Below are positions 16,329-24,394 of a DNA stretch of 64,000 nt, one piece after another; positions within the stretch are counted from its first letter, which is position 1, and every line of letters starts with the position of its first letter. The translations under genes and the position numbers were made by a program. Source of the DNA: Capillimicrobium sp035565675 (GTDB lineage Bacteria > Actinomycetota > Thermoleophilia > Solirubrobacterales > Solirubrobacteraceae); NCBI GenBank assembly GCA_035565675.1, contig DATMSA010000105.1, positions 28,506-92,505 of the forward strand. Reading direction: 5' to 3'. The notes beneath the pieces were generated by a model that saw nothing but the letters and a program-made list of their open reading frames with translations, ran no database searches and was not told the DNA's origin.

Positions 16329-17258
16329 GTGTCGCCTCGGGCCCGCATCGTCGCCGCAACGACAGCAACCGCCGCGCTCGCCGTCGCGCTCTACGCCACG
16401 CTCGTCGAGCCGCGGCGGCTCCGCATCAACCGGCGCACGCTCCGGCTCCCAAACTGGCCGCACGCCCTCGACGGCCTAACCGTCGCCGTCATCGCGGACC
16501 TCCACGCCGGCGCGCCGCAGATCGACGAGGACGCGCTGACCGACATCGTCGCGCGCGTGAACAGGACGCGGCCCGATCTCGTCGTCCTCCTCGGCGACCA
16601 CGTCGACGACGACCATCACCTCGGCGACGAGATCCCGCCCGAGCGCGTGGCGAAACGCCTCAACGACCTCGAAGCACCCCGCGGCGTCATCGCCGTCCTC
16701 GGCAACCACGACTGGCTCGCCGGCGGGCACCGGGTAGCCCAAGCCCTCCGCCACAACGGCATCACCGTCCTCGAGAACGACGCCACCCCTGCCGGACCCG
16801 GGCTCTACGTCGCCGGCGTCGGCGACGCCACCGAGCGCGTCGCCGACCCCCACCGAGCGCTCGAAGCCATCCAGGACCCCGAAGCCGCCGTCCTCCTCCT
16901 CACCCACGACCCCGACGTCTTCCCGCGCGTGCCGGACCGGCCCGCCCTCACCCTTGCCGGCCACACCCACGGCGGGCAGATCGACATCCCGGGCGCGCGC
17001 CGCGCGTGGATCCCGTCGCGCTTCGGCGCCCGCTACGCCACCCGCACCCACATCGTGGAGCGCGGCCGCCACCTGCTCCTCAGCAGCGGCGTCGGCACGT
17101 CGGGCTGGCCCGTCCGCCTGGCCGCCCGCCCGGAGATCCTCCTCGTCACCCTGCGTCCCGCCGGTACCTTGCAGTCCCGCCCATGGATCTCTCGGTCTTC
17201 TTCGCCGGCACCGCCGGATCGGTGCCCAGCGCGCGGCGAGGCCTCCCCGCGACCCTAA
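16329..17258 (+). CDS. Membrane-anchored metallophosphoesterase (YaeI-like)
   Basis: A 309-residue calcineurin-type phosphoesterase. An N-terminal hydrophobic segment (about residues 5-22) probably anchors it. Metal ligands are visible in order: D-L-H-A-G, G-D-H-V-D-D, G-N-H-D, L-T-H-D-P-D and G-H-T-H-G-G-Q. The family includes UDP-diacylglucosamine hydrolase-like enzymes, but there is no lipid A pathway here and the substrate is open. GTG 16329 is preferred because GAGGGG precedes it; an upstream GTG at 16296 is possible. The 3' end overlaps the next gene by 76 bases. Confidence 0.85.
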   Translation: MSPRARIVAATTATAALAVALYATLVEPRRLRINRRTLRLPNWPHALDGLTVAVIADLHAGAPQIDEDALTDIVARVNRTRPDLVVLLGDHVDDDHHLGDEIPPERVAKRLNDLEAPRGVIAVLGNHDWLAGGHRVAQALRHNGITVLENDATPAGPGLYVAGVGDATERVADPHRALEAIQDPEAAVLLLTHDPDVFPRVPDRPALTLAGHTHGGQIDIPGARRAWIPSRFGARYATRTHIVERGRHLLLSSGVGTSGWPVRLAARPEILLVTLRPAGTLQSRPWISRSSSPAPPDRCPARGEASPRP

Positions 17259-18166
17259 TCCGCCGCGGCGGGGACCGCATCCTCATCGACTGCGGCGAGG
17301 GCACCCAGCGCCAGCTCCTGCGCTCGGTGGGCCTGACCGACCTCACCGACGTCTTCATCACGCACTTCCACGCCGACCACTGGCTCGGGCTGCCCGGGAT
17401 GCTGAAGTCGTTCGACCTGCGCGACCGCGACCGGCCGCTCGCGATCCACGGCCCGCCCGGCACCAGGAAGCTGCTCAACGCGCTGCGCTTCGTCTGGGCC
17501 GGCACCGGCTACGAGGTGTCCATCCGCGAGCTCGAGCCGATGGAGACCGTGCGCTTCGACGGCTACGTGATCGGCGCGATCCCCGTCCAGCACCGCGGCC
17601 CCGCGTTCGGCTACGCGCTCGTCGAGGACCCGCGCCCCGGCCGCTTCGACGCCGAGCTCGCCCAGAAGCTCGGCGTCACGCCCGGCCCCGACTTCGGCCG
17701 TCTCCAGCGGGGGGAGACCGTCAACGGCGTCGCGCCCGAGCAGGTGATCGGCGAGGAGCGCCCCGGCCGCACGCTCGTCTTCTCCGGCGACACGCGCCCG
17801 TGCGAGACCGTCGCCGCGGCCGCGCACGACGCCGACCTGCTCGTGCACGAGGCGACGTTCAGCCACGAGGACGTCGACCGCGCCCGCCAGACCCAGCACT
17901 CGACCGCCACCGAGGCGGCCACGCTCGCCCGCGACGCCGGCGTGCGGCTGCTCGCGCTCACGCACCTGTCGACCCGCTACGCCTGGCGCGAGCTGCGCGA
18001 CGAGGCCCGCGCGATCCACCCGAACACCGAGGTCCCGCGCGACTTCGACACGATCGAGATCCCGCTGCCCGAGAAGGGCGACGCCGAGCTCGTCCACTGG
18101 AACCACGCCAACGCCAACGCGGCACCCGCGCCCGCGGCGCCCGCCCAGCCCGAGGCGCCGAGATGA
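17183..18166 (+). CDS. rnz: Ribonuclease Z
   Basis: A 327-residue metallo-beta-lactamase-fold RNase that trims tRNA 3' ends, needed here because tRNA-Arg lacks an encoded CCA. The zinc site is T-H-F-H-A-D-H-W-L-G near residue 55. F-S-G-D-T-R-P comes later, and H-E-A-T-F and L-T-H-L-S complete the pattern. The N-terminus D-L-S-V-F-F-A-G-T-A-G-S-V-P is typical. The C-terminus adds a short Ala/Pro tail. The ATG lies inside the end of the phosphoesterase gene, and the stop overlaps the PASTA gene start. Confidence 0.92.
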   Translation: MDLSVFFAGTAGSVPSARRGLPATLIRRGGDRILIDCGEGTQRQLLRSVGLTDLTDVFITHFHADHWLGLPGMLKSFDLRDRDRPLAIHGPPGTRKLLNALRFVWAGTGYEVSIRELEPMETVRFDGYVIGAIPVQHRGPAFGYALVEDPRPGRFDAELAQKLGVTPGPDFGRLQRGETVNGVAPEQVIGEERPGRTLVFSGDTRPCETVAAAAHDADLLVHEATFSHEDVDRARQTQHSTATEAATLARDAGVRLLALTHLSTRYAWRELRDEARAIHPNTEVPRDFDTIEIPLPEKGDAELVHWNHANANAAPAPAAPAQPEAPR

Positions 18167-18510
18167 ACGCTCCGCAACGCTGGGTCCCCGGGTGGCTGAC
18201 GCTCGGGATCGTCGGCGCCGCCGGCTTCCTGCTCGGCGTCGTCGTGCTCGTCATCGCCCGCGGGGTCGTCCACGACGAGGTCCGCACCGTCACCCACACG
18301 CGCACGGTCCAGGTGATGCCGACGGTCCCCGACGTGGTGGGCGTGACGTTGGGCGAGGCCGAGGTGTCGCTGCGCGATGCCGGCTACAACGTCGACGCCG
18401 TCGGCGGCGGCTTCTTCGGCCCGAGCCGCAACGACGTCGTCGCCGAGCAGGACCCCGCCCCCGGCACCGAGCTCGCCGGCGGTGCGACCGTCACCGTGCG
18501 GGTGGAGTGA
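18163..18510 (+). CDS. Single-PASTA-domain membrane protein
   Basis: A 115-residue protein with one membrane helix (about residues 12-33) and one extracytoplasmic PASTA domain from about residue 48 (V-P-D-V-V-G-V-T-L-G-E-A ... Q-D-P-A-P-G-T). PASTA domains bind muropeptides or act in cell-wall sensing, usually as parts of penicillin-binding proteins or Ser/Thr kinases. A free-standing one with no kinase is less common. The ATG overlaps the rnz stop. The last 20 bases overlap the convergent LuxR-type gene. Confidence 0.85.
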   Translation: MNAPQRWVPGWLTLGIVGAAGFLLGVVVLVIARGVVHDEVRTVTHTRTVQVMPTVPDVVGVTLGEAEVSLRDAGYNVDAVGGGFFGPSRNDVVAEQDPAPGTELAGGATVTVRVE

Positions 18511-18748
18511 CCGGCGGGATCTCGCCGACGCGCAGCGCGATCGCCACCGCCTGCGGCCGGGTGCGCGCGCCGAGCTTGCGCATCGCCGCCTTCGCGTAGG
18601 TCCGCACGGTCTCGGGCGTGACGTCCATCGACGCGGCGATCTCGGGGATCTCGTCGCCCGCGGCCAGCCGCTCGAGCACGCGGCGCTCGCGCGGCGACAG
18701 CGGCCGTCGGCCGCCGCGATCACCGGCTCTGTCGCGTCCCCCGCTCAC
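18491..18748 (-). CDS. Stand-alone LuxR-type HTH protein
   Basis: About 85 residues, essentially a LuxR/GerE DNA-binding domain alone: L-S-P-R-E-R-R-V-L-E-R-L-A-A-G, I-A-A-S-M-D-V-T-P-E-T-V-R-T-Y, R-K-L-G-A-R-T-R. There is no receiver or ligand domain. The GTG at 18748 is chosen because TAGGTT ends about 8 bases before it; an ATG at 18808 would add 20 unrelated residues. It resembles the other stand-alone HTH gene at 20308, and the two flank the globin-coupled sensor, so a shared regulatory role is inferred. Confidence 0.75.
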   Translation of the reverse strand: MSGGRDRAGDRGGRRPLSPRERRVLERLAAGDEIPEIAASMDVTPETVRTYAKAAMRKLGARTRPQAVAIALRVGEIPPVTPPAR

Positions 18749-18907
18749 CCGCTCGAACCTAACCGAACCGCACCAAAGTCGTGCCGATTTTCTCGTTCGG
18801 GAGACCATCCCCAATGCGGGGAAGGCGTGCGGATCCGCTCAAATTCCGGACGCGTCCTGGCGATGAAGGTGGCGCAGAGCCGCTCACTCTCACGGAGGAG
18901 GTCCCCG

Positions 18908-20305
18908 ATGCGTTCCCCCGCCAGCATCCCCGCCCGCCGCCGGACCGCGCCTGCCCCCGGCGTCGTGCGGATCGACGACCCTGCCGGCGATCGGCTTGCC
19001 GCGTTCTGCCGGATCAGCGACGAGGACGTCGGCCGTCTGGCCGCCGAGGATCTCGCCGCGATCGCCGACGAGGCGGTCGACGCGTTCTACACCGACGTCC
19101 TCGCCGAGCCGCACCTGGCCGCGATCATCGAGCGCCACAGCTCGCGCGATCGCCTGTCGCGCACCCTCGCCGACTACGTGCGCTCGCTCTCCAGCGGCCG
19201 CCTCGACGACCAGCGCGTGGGGCGGGTCCGGGCGATCGGGATCATGCACGACCGCATCGACCTGCCGCTCGCCGACTTCGCCGCCGCGCAGCTTCGCATC
19301 GACGAGACGATCGTGAAGACGCTCGTGCGCCGCTACGCCCGCAGGCCGGCCGACCTGGCCGCCGCGATCATGGCCTACCGGCGCCTGGCGACGTTCGACC
19401 TGGCGCTCGTCGTCGAGTCGTTCATGCAGTCGCGCGACCGCACCGGGGAGCTGCTGGGCCAGCTCTCCCGTCAGACCGAGACGCTCGGCGACCGCCAGGG
19501 CGAGCTCGACGAGGCCGCCCAGCGGATGGCCGCCGTCGCGCAGCAGTCCCACGGGTCGGCCGAGCAGCTCCACGGCGAGGCGGTGCAGCTCGGCGGCCTG
19601 GCCGACGCCGCCGCCCAAGAGCTGCGCGCCTGCGTCGATCGCGCCTCGGAGGGCGAGCAGGTCGTGTCGGTGTGCGTCGGCGAGGTCGGCCAGCTCCGCG
19701 ACGCGGTGTCCGACATCGGCGAGCGGGTCGAGGCGCTCGCCGAGCAGACCCGGGAGATCGCCTCGATCGTCGAGTCCATCGGCGAGATCGCCGACCAGAC
19801 GAACCTGCTGGCGCTGAACGCGGCGATCGAGGCCGCCCGCGCCGGAGACCACGGCAAGGGCTTCGCCGTCGTCGCGACGCAGGTGCGCGAGCTGGCCGAC
19901 GACACGCGCGCGTCGCTGGAGCGCATCACCGAGCTCAACGCCCGCTCCGGCGAGGCGCTCGGCGCGCTGACCGGCGCGGTCGACACGATGACCCGCCGCT
20001 CCGACGCCGTCGACGAGCGCGCCGCCTCCGCGGGCGAGAGCTTCGCGGCGATCAGCTCCGGCGTGCGCGACGCGGCCGCGGGCATGGACGGCATGGTCGA
20101 CCGGGTCGCCAACGTGTCCGGCGCCGCGTCGGAGCTGCGCTCGATCTCCGAGGAGGTCGCGCGCACGGCCGAGTCGCTGACCGAGCTGTCGGCCGGCGTG
20201 TCCGAGGCGCTCGACGAGGCGCGCGCCGCGATCGGGACCGAGGAGGCGGCCGGGCCGACCCCGCCCCCCGAGCCGACGGAGCCGACCCTGGCCATGGCGG
20301 CGTAG
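18908..20305 (+). CDS. Globin-coupled methyl-accepting sensor (HemAT-like)
   Basis: A 465-residue soluble sensor without membrane segments. Residues about 25-175 form a protoglobin domain. H114 in I-G-I-M-H-D-R-I-D-L-P matches the proximal heme histidine of HemAT. A long coiled coil follows, then the methyl-accepting signalling tip at 291-330 (I-G-E-I-A-D-Q-T-N-L-L-A-L-N-A-A-I-E-A-A-R-A-G). Such proteins sense oxygen and normally signal to CheA; no che genes are visible here. GGAGGAGG precedes the ATG at 18908. A LuxR-type HTH gene follows after two bases. Confidence 0.9.
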   Translation: MRSPASIPARRRTAPAPGVVRIDDPAGDRLAAFCRISDEDVGRLAAEDLAAIADEAVDAFYTDVLAEPHLAAIIERHSSRDRLSRTLADYVRSLSSGRLDDQRVGRVRAIGIMHDRIDLPLADFAAAQLRIDETIVKTLVRRYARRPADLAAAIMAYRRLATFDLALVVESFMQSRDRTGELLGQLSRQTETLGDRQGELDEAAQRMAAVAQQSHGSAEQLHGEAVQLGGLADAAAQELRACVDRASEGEQVVSVCVGEVGQLRDAVSDIGERVEALAEQTREIASIVESIGEIADQTNLLALNAAIEAARAGDHGKGFAVVATQVRELADDTRASLERITELNARSGEALGALTGAVDTMTRRSDAVDERAASAGESFAAISSGVRDAAAGMDGMVDRVANVSGAASELRSISEEVARTAESLTELSAGVSEALDEARAAIGTEEAAGPTPPPEPTEPTLAMAA

Positions 20306-20307
20306 CG

Positions 20308-20511
20308 GTGCCGCGCACGCTCACCGACCGCGAGCGCGAGATCGTCGCCCTGCTGGCGGCCGGCCTCACGAGCGCGCAGATCGGCGCGCGGCTCTACCTC
20401 GCCCCGGAGACGGTGCGCGGCTGCATCCGCGCGATCACGCGCAAGCTGCACGCGCGCAATCGCACGCACGCGGTCGCGATCGCCGTCAGCCGGGAGCTCA
20501 CGGCGCGCTGA
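20308..20511 (+). CDS. Stand-alone LuxR-type HTH protein paired with the globin sensor
   Basis: A 67-residue protein that is almost only a LuxR/GerE helix-turn-helix: L-T-D-R-E-R-E-I-V-A-L-L-A-A-G, I-G-A-R-L-Y-L-A-P-E-T-V-R-G, R-K-L-H-A-R-N-R-T-H-A-V-A. The GTG start lies two bases after the sensor stop, so the two are surely co-translated. With no sensory domain of its own, it may take its input from the sensor, directly or through a partner; that is inference. It overlaps the end of the convergent MerR gene by 14 bases. Confidence 0.8.
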   Translation: MPRTLTDREREIVALLAAGLTSAQIGARLYLAPETVRGCIRAITRKLHARNRTHAVAIAVSRELTAR

Positions 20512-21421
20512 CCGGCTGGGCCCGCAGGCCCGCGACGAGCCACTGCCACGCGGGCACGGTCTCGGGCACGGCCGGCCAGCCGTTGATCACGGCCAGCAGC
20601 CGCCAGTAGCGCTCGACGCGGCGGTCGGTGAACGCCTCGATCGCGTCGGCCAGCGCGGCCCGGTCGGCAGCGGCCTGCCCGAACGCGGCGGCGAGCTCGT
20701 CGACCACGACACGCGCCTCGGCCGAGGCCGGGTCCAGGCCCGCGGCCAGCGCCCCGCCCGCGCGCTCGGCCACGAGCCGCGCGACGTCCGGGCCGGCGCC
20801 GGGCCCGGTGCTCTCCGCGCCGCGCTCGGCCATCGCCCGCACCGCGGCGCGGAACGCCGGGTCGGCGATCAGCTCGGCCAGCTCGACCCACGCCGCGACC
20901 TGCTCGGGCGTCGGCTCCTCGGGCAGGTCGGGCATCACGGCCCGCATCCGCGCGGCGACGGCGTCGGCGGCGGGGCCGCTCACGCCGGCGAACGTCTCGT
21001 CCACGAACTCGGTGACGATGCGGCGGCGCTCGTCGGCGGACAGGGTGGCCAGGCGGTGCATGAGCTCGATCTCCTCGGCTTCGGTGGGACGGGACATGAC
21101 CGCGCGCAGCACGCCGCGCCGCAGGCGCAGGACGCGCATCTGGGCGTCGAGCGCGGCCGCGTGGGTGGCGAGCACGTCGTCGAGCGACGCCTCGCGCGCC
21201 AGCAGCCGCCGGATCGACTCCAGGTCGACGTCGAGCTCGCGCAGCGTGCGCACCAGCTCCAGCCGGGCCAGGGCGGCCGCGTCGAACAGCCGGTAGCCGG
21301 CCTCGCTGCGGGCCGCCTCGGGCACGACGCCGGCGTCCGCGTAGAAGCGGATCGTCCGCACGGACAGCCCCGTGCGGCGGGCCAGCTCGCCGATGCGCAT
21401 GAGCGGCGTGTCGTCGGTCAT
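20498..21421 (-). CDS. MerR-family regulator
   Basis: A 307-residue activator-type protein. The N-terminal MerR winged helix is at residues 6-75 (M-R-I-G-E-L-A-R-R-T-G-L-S-V-R-T-I-R-F-Y, E-A-G-Y-R-L-F), then a long dimer helix, and a large helical C-terminal domain of about 180 residues that probably binds a ligand. No cysteine cluster for metals is seen. The ATG at 21421 is chosen over 21430 because the upstream one lies on the -10 box of the likely promoter, which would make the mRNA start at 21421. Confidence 0.85.
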   Translation of the reverse strand: MTDDTPLMRIGELARRTGLSVRTIRFYADAGVVPEAARSEAGYRLFDAAALARLELVRTLRELDVDLESIRRLLAREASLDDVLATHAAALDAQMRVLRLRRGVLRAVMSRPTEAEEIELMHRLATLSADERRRIVTEFVDETFAGVSGPAADAVAARMRAVMPDLPEEPTPEQVAAWVELAELIADPAFRAAVRAMAERGAESTGPGAGPDVARLVAERAGGALAAGLDPASAEARVVVDELAAAFGQAAADRAALADAIEAFTDRRVERYWRLLAVINGWPAVPETVPAWQWLVAGLRAQPVSAP

Positions 21422-21428
21422 GGGCGCC

Positions 21429-21459
21429 ATGCTGCGGTCTCCACCGATTGGAGGGTCAA
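21429..21459 (-). promoter_or_regulatory. MerR-type autoregulated promoter
   Basis: On the minus strand TTGACC (21459-21454) and CAGCAT (21434-21429) are separated by 19 bases, the long spacer typical of MerR-controlled promoters. The spacer contains the palindrome CTCCA-ATCGG-TGGAG (21453-21439), the expected binding place. The start codon at 21421 begins 8 bases after the -10, so the message is probably leaderless. Confidence 0.7.
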
Positions 21460-21490
21460 GGCCCGAACCGTCGGCCGCCGGACCCGTTGC

Positions 21491-21546
21491 TACAGTCGAT
21501 CGGAGAGTTCCTTTAACCCGGTCCCGTGAGGCCAGGAAGGACGGAC
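21491..21546 (+). promoter_or_regulatory. pyrR promoter and PyrR-binding leader hairpin
   Basis: TACAGT at 21491-21496 is a likely -10. The leader then reads GTTCCTTTAACCCGG, TCCCGTGAGGCC and AGGAAGGACGG. GGTC pairs with GGCC around the loop CCGTGA, the conserved PyrR-binding loop type, and TCCTT pairs with AAGGA below it. The AAGGA strand is also the ribosome-binding region of pyrR. PyrR bound with UMP would therefore hide it, the translational control known in mycobacteria. Confidence 0.8.
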
Positions 21547-21549
21547 ACA

Positions 21550-22101
21550 ATGGCAGACGAGAAGGTCGTCCTGGACCAGGACGACATGCGGCGAACCCTC
21601 GTGCGCATCGCTCACGAGATCGTCGAGAAGAACGCCGACGCCGACCGGCTCGCCATCGTCGGCATCCACCGCCGCGGCGCTCCGCTCGCCGCCCGCCTCA
21701 AGCGCCTCGTCGACGATCTGCTCGACGCCGACGTCCCCCTCGGGGCGCTGGACATCTCCTTCTACCGCGACGACGTCGGCACCCGCGCCGCCGAGCCCGA
21801 GGTGCACGCGACCAACCTCGACTTCGACGTCGACGGGCGCACGGTCGTGATCGTCGACGACGTCCTGTACACGGGCCGCACCGTGCGCGCCGCGATCGAG
21901 GCGCTGTTCGACTACGGCCGCCCCGCGCGCGTCCAGCTCGCCGTGGTCGCCGACCGCGGCCACCGCGAGCTGCCCATCCGCCCCGACTACGTGGGCAAGA
22001 ACCTTCCGACCTCGCACCGCGAGCGCGTGAACGTCCGCGTCGAGGAGCTCGACGGCGTCGACGAGGTCACCATCTCCGAGCTCGAGGAGGCCGTCGTCTG
22101 A
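21550..22101 (+). CDS. pyrR: PyrR, pyrimidine operon regulator / uracil phosphoribosyltransferase
   Basis: A 183-residue PyrR, an RNA-binding regulator with uracil phosphoribosyltransferase activity. It has the PRPP-binding motif V-V-I-V-D-D-V-L-Y-T-G-R-T, G-I-H-R-R-G near residue 35, and a late R-P-D-Y-V-G-K-N-L-P-T-S. It heads the pyr operon behind its own recognition hairpin. The ATG at 21550 is preferred to an upstream GTG in the leader because AAGGA lies before it. The stop overlaps pyrB. Confidence 0.94.
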   Translation: MADEKVVLDQDDMRRTLVRIAHEIVEKNADADRLAIVGIHRRGAPLAARLKRLVDDLLDADVPLGALDISFYRDDVGTRAAEPEVHATNLDFDVDGRTVVIVDDVLYTGRTVRAAIEALFDYGRPARVQLAVVADRGHRELPIRPDYVGKNLPTSHRERVNVRVEELDGVDEVTISELEEAVV

Positions 22102-23045
22102 TGCCCCGCCACCTGCTGTCGATCGCCGACCTCGACCGCGACGGGATCGAGCGCATCCTCGCCCGTGCCGGCTCGTTCGCCGAGGCCTCCGGTCGCGAGA
22201 TCAAGAAGCTGCCGACGCTGCGCGGCCGCCGCGTCCTGAACCTCTTCTACGAGAACTCGACGCGGACGCGGTCGAGCTTCGAGATCGCCGCCAAGACGCT
22301 CAGCGCCGACGTCACGAACTTCGCCGCCAGCGGCTCCAGCGTCGAGAAGGGCGAGTCGCTGAAGGACACGATCCAGACGCTGTCGGCCTACGACCCGGCC
22401 GCGATCGTCATTCGCCACCCGCACGCGGGCGCGGCCGCGATGGTCTCCCGCTGGACGCCGGCAGCGGTCGTCAACGCCGGCGACGGCAAGCACGAGCACC
22501 CCACCCAGGCGCTGCTCGACGTCTTCACGCTCACCCGCCGCCTCGGCTCGCTCGACGGCAAGCGCATCTGGATCGTCGGCGACGTCGAGCACTCGCGCGT
22601 CGCGCGCTCGGACATCCTCGCCTTCACGACGATGGGCGCGCACGTGACGGTGTGCGGGCCGCCGACGCTGATCCCGCGCGGGATCGAGGCGCTCGGCTGC
22701 GACGTGCGCTTCACGCTCGACGAGCTGCGCGACGCCGACGTCGTCTACACGCTGCGGATGCAGAAGGAGCGCATGCGCGACAGCTACGTGCCGTCGCTGC
22801 GCGAGTACGTCGCCAACTACCAGATCGACGGCCGCCGGCTGGGGCCGCGCCAGGTGCTCATGCACCCGGGCCCGGTCAACCGCGGGGTCGAGCTGAGCGG
22901 CGACGTCGTCGACTCGCCCCAGGCGGTGATCACCGCCCAGGTCGAGGCCGGCGTGGTGGTGCGCATGGCGGTGCTGTACGAGCTGCTGGCCGGGGCCCGA
23001 GCGACCACGCCCGAGCCGGCCACTCCGGGCCCGGTGCTCGCCTGA
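22101..23045 (+). CDS. pyrB: Aspartate carbamoyltransferase catalytic subunit
   Basis: A 314-residue ATCase catalytic chain that joins carbamoyl phosphate and aspartate, the first committed pyrimidine step. Carbamoyl-phosphate contacts are in S-T-R-T-R-S-S-F and H-E-H-P-T-Q. The aspartate loop is M-Q-K-E-R-M, and H-P-G-P-V-N-R-G is near the end. There is no pyrI, so the enzyme is probably unregulated or associated with PyrC. It overlaps pyrR by one base and pyrC by one base. Confidence 0.95.
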   Translation: MPRHLLSIADLDRDGIERILARAGSFAEASGREIKKLPTLRGRRVLNLFYENSTRTRSSFEIAAKTLSADVTNFAASGSSVEKGESLKDTIQTLSAYDPAAIVIRHPHAGAAAMVSRWTPAAVVNAGDGKHEHPTQALLDVFTLTRRLGSLDGKRIWIVGDVEHSRVARSDILAFTTMGAHVTVCGPPTLIPRGIEALGCDVRFTLDELRDADVVYTLRMQKERMRDSYVPSLREYVANYQIDGRRLGPRQVLMHPGPVNRGVELSGDVVDSPQAVITAQVEAGVVVRMAVLYELLAGARATTPEPATPGPVLA

Positions 23046-24394
23046 TGGCCGCGCCGCGGCTGGTCCGCGCGCCCGCGCCCGACGCCACCCTCGTCGTGCG
23101 CCGCGCCCACGTCCTGGACCCCAACGCCGGCATCGACGCCCCGCACGACGTGGTCGTGCGCGGCGGCGAGATCGCCGAGATCGCCCCGCCCGGCGAGGCC
23201 GCGGTGCCCGAGGGCGCCGAGGTCGTCGACGGCGAGGGCCGCCATCTGTTCCCGGGCTTCGTCGACCCGCACGTGCACCTGCGCACGCCCGGCCAGGAGC
23301 ACAAGGAGGACATCGAGACCGGCACCCGCGCCGCCGCCGCCGGCGGCTACTGCGCGGTCGTCGCGATGCCCAACACCGACCCGGTGCTCGACAGCGCGCC
23401 GCTGCTGAACGCGGTGCGCGAGCAGGCCGAGCGCGACGCGCGCGTGCCCGTCGGGTTCATGCCCGCGATCACGCGCGGCCTCGGCGGCACCGAGCTGACC
23501 GAGATGCAGGAGCTGCGCGACGCCGGCGCGATCGGCTTCACCGACGACGGCAAGCCGGTCACCTCCGCCGGGATGCTGCGCCGCGCGATGCGCTACCAGA
23601 AGCTGTGCGGCGGCGTGATCGCCCTCCACGAGGAGGACCCCACACTCAGCGCCGGTGGCGTCATGCACGAGGGCGCGATCTCCGCGCGGCTGGGCCTGGC
23701 CGGCTACCCGTCGGTCGGCGAGTCGACGATGGTCGCCCGCGACGCCGCGCTCGCCCTCGACGAGGGGGCGCGCACCCACTTCCAGCACCTGTCGGCCTGG
23801 CAGTCGGTCGAGGCGCTGGCCGCCGCCCGCGCGTCCGGCGCGCCGGTGAGCGGAGAGGCCTCGCCGCACCATCTCCTGCTGACCGACGAGGCGGTGCTGG
23901 GGCTCGACACGCGCATGAAGATGAACCCGCCGCTGCGCACCGAGCGCGACCGCCAGGCGGTGATCGCCGGCCTGCGCGACGGCACGATCGAGTGCATCGC
24001 CACCGACCACGCGCCGCACGCCGCCTTCGAGAAGGACGTGCCGTTCGAGGACGCGCCGATGGGCACCACCGGCCTGGAGACGGCGTTCGCCGCCGTCTAC
24101 ACCGGCCTCGTGCGGCCCGGGGTGCTGACGCTGGAGCTCGTCGTCGAGCGGCTGACCGCCGGCGCGCGCCTGATGGACCTGCCGGTCCCGGCGATCCGGA
24201 CGGGCGCCCCCGCCAACCTGTGCCTCGTCGACCTCGAGGCGACCTGGCAGGTGGGGGAGAGCGGCTACGAGTCGCGCTCGGAGAACTCCTGCTTCGCCGG
24301 CCGCGAGCTGAACGGCCGCGTGCTGCTGACCGTCGCCGCCGGCGCGGTCGCTTACCGCGAGCGGTCGTTCGCGCTGAGCGAGGTCGGCCGATGA
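23045..24394 (+). CDS. pyrC: Dihydroorotase
   Basis: A 449-residue type I dihydroorotase that closes carbamoyl aspartate to dihydroorotate. The zinc site begins with D-P-H-V-H-L-R. Later come A-M-P-N-T-D-P, S-P-H-H-L-L-L and A-T-D-H-A-P-H (the catalytic Asp). There is an extra N-terminal stretch of about 17 residues before the first strand. It lies between pyrB and carA with start/stop overlaps on both sides. Confidence 0.94.
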   Translation: MAAPRLVRAPAPDATLVVRRAHVLDPNAGIDAPHDVVVRGGEIAEIAPPGEAAVPEGAEVVDGEGRHLFPGFVDPHVHLRTPGQEHKEDIETGTRAAAAGGYCAVVAMPNTDPVLDSAPLLNAVREQAERDARVPVGFMPAITRGLGGTELTEMQELRDAGAIGFTDDGKPVTSAGMLRRAMRYQKLCGGVIALHEEDPTLSAGGVMHEGAISARLGLAGYPSVGESTMVARDAALALDEGARTHFQHLSAWQSVEALAAARASGAPVSGEASPHHLLLTDEAVLGLDTRMKMNPPLRTERDRQAVIAGLRDGTIECIATDHAPHAAFEKDVPFEDAPMGTTGLETAFAAVYTGLVRPGVLTLELVVERLTAGARLMDLPVPAIRTGAPANLCLVDLEATWQVGESGYESRSENSCFAGRELNGRVLLTVAAGAVAYRERSFALSEVGR

